From JBLMZW01 sp050259035 (GTDB taxonomy: Bacteria > Bacillota > Syntrophomonadia > Syntrophomonadales > DTU052), in contig JBLMZW010000054.1 in NCBI GenBank assembly GCA_050259035.1, forward strand, positions 1 to 10,436: a stretch of 10,436 nucleotides of DNA, in the 5' to 3' direction. Position numbers and translations under genes: made by a program. Position 1 is the first letter of the stretch, and each line of letters opens with the position of its first letter. Below, piece by piece: positions 6,024-10,436 of this stretch. Under the pieces are notes generated by a model. It ran no database searches and was not told the DNA's origin. It saw only the letters and a list, made by a program, of their open reading frames with translations.

Positions 6024-7421
6024 ATGGGGGGGATCAGTCTGTTCAAACTAAGTGAGGTTCCGGATAGATATCTAAGAATTATCGAAACCATTTTTAATGA
6101 ATTTGATGGAGCTCTGGTTATTGATGAAAAGGGTATTATTCGAATCTTTACTGACTATTACGCCCGGGAAACTAACCTTAATAAGGAAGATGTAATCGGA
6201 CGCCGGGTGGATGAGGTTTTTCCTACGACCCGAATGTTAGAGGTGCTTAAAACCGGCAAGCCCATTATTGCTGATTTGTGGGTATTGGGCGATAAAGCCC
6301 AGATAGTGTCTCGAGTGCCCATAACCGCCAACGGTCAGATAATTGGGGCAGCGGGGTTTAACGTATTTCGTTACCTTAATGATGCTCGTCATTTCGCCGA
6401 CCGGATTTCCAACATGTTTTCTGAACTTAAATACTATAAAGAACAGGTTCAAATTCTATCCTCGTCCAAATACTCTCTGGCCTCAATAATAGGGGAAAGT
6501 GAAGCGATACTTGAGGCTAAAGATAGAATAAGAGCAGTAGCCAACTCCAATGTGGCGGTATGTATTTACGGCGAAACCGGAACCGGTAAAGAGTTGTTTG
6601 CCCACGCACTTCACTGGGAAGGCAATCGGCGGGAATACCCCCTGGTCAGGGTAAATTGTGCTGCCATACCGGATAATATGGTTGAGAGTGAACTTTTCGG
6701 ATATGATGAGGGCGCTTTTACCGGTGCCCGCAGAAAGGGAAAGCCCGGGAAGTTTGAATTGGCTCACCGGGGGAGTATATTTTTAGACGAAATAGCTGAA
6801 CTCTCCGCCGAATCCCAGGCCAGACTGTTGCGGGTCATTCAGGAAAAGGAATTCGAACGGCTGGGAGGAACCCGTACCATATCGGTTGATGTTAGAATCA
6901 TATCAGCTTCCAACGTTCCTCTTACTAAAAGGGTTTCGGAAAATCGTTTTCGCAAAGACCTCTTTTTCCGTCTGGAGACTTTTCCGATCGTTATCCCTCC
7001 ACTGCGGGAACGCAAAGAAGATATTAAACCACTATGTGAGCATTTTATAAATTTATATAACCGAGATACTGGAGACCATATTGAAGGAATAGATGCCGGT
7101 GCTTTAGCTACGCTTAACGGCTATCATTGGCCTGGAAATGTCAGAGAGTTATATGCGGTTCTGGAAAGGGCTTGTATCGATGCCCGGGAAGGTATTATAA
7201 GAACCAATAATCTTACCCGTTTTAATCCCAGCACTCCAAAAAGAGAACATTATCAAGGATTTGACCTGCAGAAGGCCCGTCAGGAGGCTGAAAAACAGAC
7301 CATATTAAGAGCGTTGCAGGCATCGGGTTCAAACAGAACCAGGGCAGCCGAAATGCTGGGTTTAAGCCGAAGTGCCCTTTATAATAAGCTTAATGAATAT
7401 CAGATGCTGGATAAAGACTAG
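6024..7421 (+). CDS. PAS-domain sigma-54-dependent transcriptional activator
   Basis: A 465-residue enhancer-binding protein that would use ATP hydrolysis to open sigma-54 promoters. An N-terminal PAS sensor (about 18-118, containing ALVIDEKGIIRIF) leads through a helical linker (119-150) to the AAA+ domain. That domain has Walker A GETGTGKE (183-190), the sigma-54-contacting GAFTGA loop (230-235), Walker B SIFLDEI (251-257), the arginine-finger region FRKDLFFRL (309-317) and WPGNVREL (369-376). A Fis-type helix-turn-helix closes the protein (NRTRAAEMLGLSRSALYNKL, 437-456). No receiver domain is present, so control is by a ligand or by PAS state rather than phosphorylation. The ATG start has no good ribosome site upstream and is followed by a run of G. 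A CTG at 6039, six bases after that G-run, is a conceivable alternative. Its likely target is the adjacent CoA-transferase gene, whose promoter is of the sigma-54 type. Confidence 0.94.
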   Translation: MGGISLFKLSEVPDRYLRIIETIFNEFDGALVIDEKGIIRIFTDYYARETNLNKEDVIGRRVDEVFPTTRMLEVLKTGKPIIADLWVLGDKAQIVSRVPITANGQIIGAAGFNVFRYLNDARHFADRISNMFSELKYYKEQVQILSSSKYSLASIIGESEAILEAKDRIRAVANSNVAVCIYGETGTGKELFAHALHWEGNRREYPLVRVNCAAIPDNMVESELFGYDEGAFTGARRKGKPGKFELAHRGSIFLDEIAELSAESQARLLRVIQEKEFERLGGTRTISVDVRIISASNVPLTKRVSENRFRKDLFFRLETFPIVIPPLRERKEDIKPLCEHFINLYNRDTGDHIEGIDAGALATLNGYHWPGNVRELYAVLERACIDAREGIIRTNNLTRFNPSTPKREHYQGFDLQKARQEAEKQTILRALQASGSNRTRAAEMLGLSRSALYNKLNEYQMLDKD

Positions 7422-7489
7422 CTTCTTTTCTGCTACTATGTTTCGCCTTCTTAACCCCACCAAAACATCTTCAATTATTGTGTTTAACG

Positions 7490-7516
7490 CTGGACACTTG
7501 TGCACTTTTCTGGACA
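7490..7516 (+). promoter_or_regulatory. Candidate upstream activator sites: paired CTGGACA direct repeats
   Basis: CTGGACA occurs at 7490-7496 and again at 7510-7516. The start-to-start distance of 20 bp is about two helical turns. They lie about 120-146 bp upstream of the -24 box, the usual range for enhancer sites of sigma-54 activators. Binding by the protein encoded at 6024-7421 is inference. Confidence 0.45.
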
Positions 7517-7633
7517 ACGCAAAAATCCCGTGTTAATACCTTATTTAGGCAGCCCGAGGTTTATTGTTTAATTATCTGAACATACAGAATAAATATATTA
7601 TTTAAAATATTAAGGAAATTGGGCTGGCCGCAG

Positions 7634-7650
7634 TTGGCACCGTATTTGCA
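7634..7650 (+). promoter_or_regulatory. Sigma-54 (-24/-12) promoter of the CoA-transferase gene
   Basis: TTGGCAC-CGTAT-TTGCA matches the sigma-54 consensus (TTGGCAC-N5-TTGCW). The invariant GG is at 7636-7637 and GC at 7648-7649, ten bases apart. The start of transcription should fall near 7661, about 31 bases before the ATG. A strong AGGGGAGGAA ribosome site lies seven bases before the start codon. Confidence 0.93.
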
Positions 7651-7691
7651 CTTAGTTCTATATATAAAATTTTGCAGGGGAGGAATAATCC

Positions 7692-9044
7692 ATGTCAACT
7701 CCGGTTCGCAAAGTAAATAGGGAAACAAAGAAGTATTCATCCTGGCAGGAAGAATACCAGGATAAACTAAGAACACCCGACGAAGTGGCAGCCCTTATTA
7801 GAAGCAACGATACCATATTAATGCCAGGAGGGATTAACATCCCTCACGAATTTTCGGTATCCTTGAGCAAGCGGGTTTCGGACCTGCGCAATGTTACCAT
7901 TTGTTTGGGACTTGCCTTGAAACTTTATGATTACATGCAACCTCAAAACCGTGACAGTATTAAAATTGAAACCCCTTTTGTAGGACCGATGGAGCGTGTG
8001 TGCATCAACTGGAAAACCGCCGAATATATTCCCGTCCACCTGAACCAACTGGGCATTTGGCAGGATTGGAAAAAGCCTAATGTAACATGTTTTGCTGTAA
8101 CCCCCCCGGATGAAAACGGTTATTTTAACCGTTCGGCTTTTGGTGGCCTGGTCCCCAAAAGAGCCATCGGCCGCACCGATTTGGCTATTGTAGAAGTCAA
8201 TCCCAAGCTTCCCTGGCTGGAAGGGGATGACTTAAAGATTCATATCTCAGAAATCGATTGCATTATTGAAAGTGATGCAGATTTGGTTGAGATACCTGAT
8301 ATACCGATTACTGATACGGAAAGGCAAATTGCTCATTTTATCGCAGATATGATACCGGACGGCTCAACCATTCAACTGGGGCTGGGAGGTCTGGCCAATG
8401 CAATCGGTTACTTTCTGCGTGATAAAAAAGACCTGGGGGCTCACACTGAGGTGGTCCAAAATTCTTTTATGGAACTAATGCAGTTGGGGGTTGTTAATAA
8501 TTCTAAAAAGAATTACAACCCGGGTAAGGTTTGTGCTACCTTCTGTGTCGGAGATAAAAGGCTCTGGGAATTCGTGGACCATAACAAGGACTTTCTTTTT
8601 ACCGAGGTTGAACATAACAATAATCCAGAAATCATCGGGAAGAACGATAATTTAGTTTCGGTCAACAATGCTTTAATGATTGACCTTACCGGACAGGTGG
8701 CATCTGAGTCTATTCGGGAACGTCAGTATAGCGGTACGGGAGGCCAGGTCAACTTCGTTTCCGGAGCAAGACTCTCTAATGGAGGGAAGAGCATAATAGC
8801 TTTAAATTCTACCTATACAGACAGTAAGGGTAAGCTCAAATCAAGAATAGTTCCCTTCTTGCCGGCGGGGACCGTAGTGACGTCCCACCGCAACGACATA
8901 GAATATATTGCCACCGAATTTGGAGTAATTAATGTACGCTACCTGGGAGTATCGAAGCGAGTAAAAGAATTGATTAAGATAGCTCACCCGGATTTTCGCG
9001 ATGAGCTGCTGTTCCAGGCTAAAAAGATTGGATGGTTGGTCTAA
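7692..9044 (+). CDS. Acetyl-CoA hydrolase/transferase-family CoA-transferase (4-hydroxybutyrate/butyrate:acetate type)
   Basis: A 450-residue family I CoA-transferase that probably moves CoA between acetyl-CoA and a carboxylic acid such as butyrate or 4-hydroxybutyrate, through a glutamyl-CoA thioester. The N-terminal half contains DTILMPGGINIPHEF (40-54) and the VTPPDENGYFN motif (136-146). The C-terminal half has QLGLGGLANAIGYFL (228-242) and HTEVVQNSF (251-259). Glu253 is at the position of the catalytic glutamate in this family. GTGGQVNFVSGARLSNGGKS (348-367) follows and is the conserved CoA/oxyanion segment. No signal or membrane segment is present, so it is cytosolic. The length agrees with 4-hydroxybutyrate and butyryl-CoA:acetate transferases (about 430-450). 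The exact acid substrate cannot be set from sequence. It is controlled by a sigma-54 promoter and lies next to a matching activator gene. In butyrate-oxidising syntrophs this enzyme type activates the substrate; in fermenters it makes the final product. Confidence 0.92.
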   Translation: MSTPVRKVNRETKKYSSWQEEYQDKLRTPDEVAALIRSNDTILMPGGINIPHEFSVSLSKRVSDLRNVTICLGLALKLYDYMQPQNRDSIKIETPFVGPMERVCINWKTAEYIPVHLNQLGIWQDWKKPNVTCFAVTPPDENGYFNRSAFGGLVPKRAIGRTDLAIVEVNPKLPWLEGDDLKIHISEIDCIIESDADLVEIPDIPITDTERQIAHFIADMIPDGSTIQLGLGGLANAIGYFLRDKKDLGAHTEVVQNSFMELMQLGVVNNSKKNYNPGKVCATFCVGDKRLWEFVDHNKDFLFTEVEHNNNPEIIGKNDNLVSVNNALMIDLTGQVASESIRERQYSGTGGQVNFVSGARLSNGGKSIIALNSTYTDSKGKLKSRIVPFLPAGTVVTSHRNDIEYIATEFGVINVRYLGVSKRVKELIKIAHPDFRDELLFQAKKIGWLV

Positions 9045-9067
9045 GCCTATGGAGGAAAGTTAACTAT

Positions 9068-9110
9068 AAAGCCACCCCTTTTAACATGGGGGTGGCTTTC
9101 TGCTTCTATA
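9068..9110 (+). terminator. Rho-independent terminator of the CoA-transferase gene
   Basis: An 11-bp perfect stem AAAGCCACCCC/GGGGTGGCTTT (9068-9078 with 9089-9099) has a ten-base loop and is followed by a moderately T-rich tail (TTTCTGCTTCTAT). It begins 24 bases after the stop codon. The tail is weak, but the stem is strong. Confidence 0.75.
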
Positions 9111-9114
9111 TAAC

Positions 9115-9141
9115 AAAGGCCGGGATTGATTCCCGGCCTTT
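9115..9141 (-). terminator. Rho-independent terminator of groEL
   Basis: An 11-bp perfect stem AAAGGCCGGGA/TCCCGGCCTTT with a five-base loop sits 12 bases beyond the groEL stop. On the minus strand the tail reads TTTGTTATAT. It could also stop read-through from the plus strand (CCTTTATAT). Confidence 0.8.
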
Positions 9142-9153
9142 ATATCGGTTCTA

Positions 9154-10436
9154 TTACATCGGGGGCATTCCGCCGCCGCCCATTCCGGGCATTGGTTCGT
9201 CCTTGGGAACCTCTGTGATGAGGGTCTCGGTGGTAAGCAGCATGCTGGCAATACTGGCCGCATTCTGCAGAGCTGATCTGGTGACCTTAACCGGGTCAAT
9301 AATCCCCGCTTTGATCATATCTTCGTAGGTATCACTCAAAGCGTTAAATCCAACACCAGCCTTGGAGTTTTTAACCTTCTCCACAACAACCGAGCCTTCC
9401 ATTCCCGCATTATTAGCGATCTGGCGCAGGGGCTCTTCCAGAGCCTTCTTCACCAGGTTAACACCGGTTGATTCATCGCCTACTGTCTTTACCTTATCAA
9501 CTGCGGCGATGATGTTGATGAGAGCAGTTCCTCCACCGGCAACGATTCCCTCTTCAACTGCAGCTTTAGTTGCAGCTAGGGCATCTTCAATGCGGTGTTT
9601 CTTTTCCTTCAACTCGGTTTCAGTAGCAGCTCCAACCTGGACTACAGCTACACCGCCGGAGAGTTTCGCCAAACGCTCCTGCAGTTTTTCTTTATCATAT
9701 TCAGAGGTGGTCTCTTCAAGCTGTTTCTTAATCTGACCAATGCGCTCTTTAATGTCCTTATCCTTGCCAGCTCCGTCAATGATAATGGTCTCTTCTTTCT
9801 TAATGGTAACCCGTTTGGCTCTTCCGAGCATATCCAGGGTCACGTTTTCCAGTTTAACGCCCACTTCTTCTGACGCTACCTGTCCGGCGGTAAGAGTGGC
9901 GATATCTTGAAGCATGGCTTTTCTGCGCTCACCAAAAGCAGGGGCTTTGACCGCCACGCACTGGAAGGTTCCTCTTAGTTTATTCAGTACCAGAGTAGGC
10001 AGAGCCTCTCCTTCTACATCTTCAGCTATAAGCAAAAGAGGTTTGCCGGTCTGAACGATTTTTTCCAGAACGGGCAGTATTTCTTGAATGGAGGCTACCT
10101 TCTTATCAGTAATAAGGATGTAAGGGTCATTTAATACCGCTTCCATCTTATCACTGTCGGTAATCATATAGGGCGAAATATAACCGCGATCAAAGTTCAT
10201 TCCTTCAACAACTTCGAGGCTGGTTCCAACGGACTGGCTTTCTTCTACGGTGATAACCCCATCGCGTCCGACTTTTTCCATAGCATCAGAGATAAGCTCT
10301 CCAATCTCTGCATCTGCTGCGGAAATGGATGCAACCTGTGCGATGGCCTGTTTGGTTTCAACTGGTTTGCTTAGTTTCTTCAACTGTTCAATGGCTGCAG
10401 CAACAGCCTTTTCAATACCTTTTTTCATGATCATAG
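9154..10436 (-). CDS. groL: Chaperonin GroEL (HSP60), 5' end cut by the window
   Basis: The cytosolic ATP-driven folding chamber, a tetradecamer working with GroES. About 427 residues are present. The open frame continues to the window edge, and the first roughly 113 residues, including the GDGTTT nucleotide motif, are missing. The methionine codons near 10426-10434 are internal and equal the family's NPMxLKRG region; they are not a start. Visible are KVGRDGVITVEE, the apical segment AEDVEGEALPTLVLNKLRG, VAVKAPAFGERRKAM, GGVAVVQVGAATETELKEKK, EGIVAGGGTAL with the hinge/catalytic region, and the flexible Gly-Met tail PMPGMGGGGMPPM. There is no frameshift. groES would be expected upstream, beyond the window. 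It is convergent with the CoA-transferase gene. Confidence 0.98.
   Translation of the reverse strand, partial: MIMKKGIEKAVAAAIEQLKKLSKPVETKQAIAQVASISAADAEIGELISDAMEKVGRDGVITVEESQSVGTSLEVVEGMNFDRGYISPYMITDSDKMEAVLNDPYILITDKKVASIQEILPVLEKIVQTGKPLLLIAEDVEGEALPTLVLNKLRGTFQCVAVKAPAFGERRKAMLQDIATLTAGQVASEEVGVKLENVTLDMLGRAKRVTIKKEETIIIDGAGKDKDIKERIGQIKKQLEETTSEYDKEKLQERLAKLSGGVAVVQVGAATETELKEKKHRIEDALAATKAAVEEGIVAGGGTALINIIAAVDKVKTVGDESTGVNLVKKALEEPLRQIANNAGMEGSVVVEKVKNSKAGVGFNALSDTYEDMIKAGIIDPVKVTRSALQNAASIASMLLTTETLITEVPKDEPMPGMGGGGMPPM

Noticed and set aside
9362..9873. Open frames on the strand opposite groEL
   Set aside because: These are shadow frames of the conserved groEL coding sequence, with low-complexity Ser/Ala/Phe translations and no ribosome sites.

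Overview
The window reads as a chromosomal stretch of an anaerobic, low-to-medium GC Firmicute of the Clostridia. The protein sequences and the pairing of a sigma-54 activator with a CoA-transferase suggest a Syntrophomonas-like fermenter or syntroph. This placement is inference from gene content and protein style; no ribosomal RNA or species marker is present.

Layout. Positions 1-263 are the right end of an IS3-family insertion sequence, with the last 64 codons of its transposase and the probable terminal inverted repeat. A minus-strand block follows: a soluble PAS-GGDEF diguanylate cyclase (311-1228); a two-gene purine salvage/GMP operon, hpt then guaA (3516-1427); and, upstream of it, a separately terminated gene for a small membrane-anchored protein of unknown function (4276-3590). 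glnA (4461-5891, plus strand) is divergent from that gene and encodes a type I glutamine synthetase of the beta-like form. It is closed by a strong terminator. Next come a PAS/AAA+/Fis-type sigma-54 activator (6024-7421) and an acetyl-CoA hydrolase/transferase-family CoA-transferase (7692-9044). The right edge is the 3' three quarters of groEL on the minus strand (9154-10436, cut by the window), convergent with the CoA-transferase across two adjacent hairpins.

Main regulatory reading. The 270-bp gap before the CoA-transferase gene holds a textbook -24/-12 sigma-54 promoter (TTGGCAC-N5-TTGCA). About 120-145 bp upstream of it are two direct copies of CTGGACA spaced 20 bp apart, with A+T-rich DNA in between. 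The gene immediately upstream encodes a complete sigma-54 activator with GAFTGA, Walker motifs and a Fis HTH. The simplest model is a local switch in which the PAS domain senses a metabolite and turns on acyl-CoA exchange.

A second compact element lies between the membrane-protein gene and hpt. A rho-independent terminator that includes the upstream stop codon runs directly into a perfect-consensus sigma-A promoter (TTGACA-17 bp-TATAAT), which leaves hpt only a very short leader. In several genes the longest open frame overshoots the likely start: hpt, guaA, glnA and the membrane protein all have better-placed Shine-Dalgarno sequences for internal starts, and the chosen coordinates follow those.
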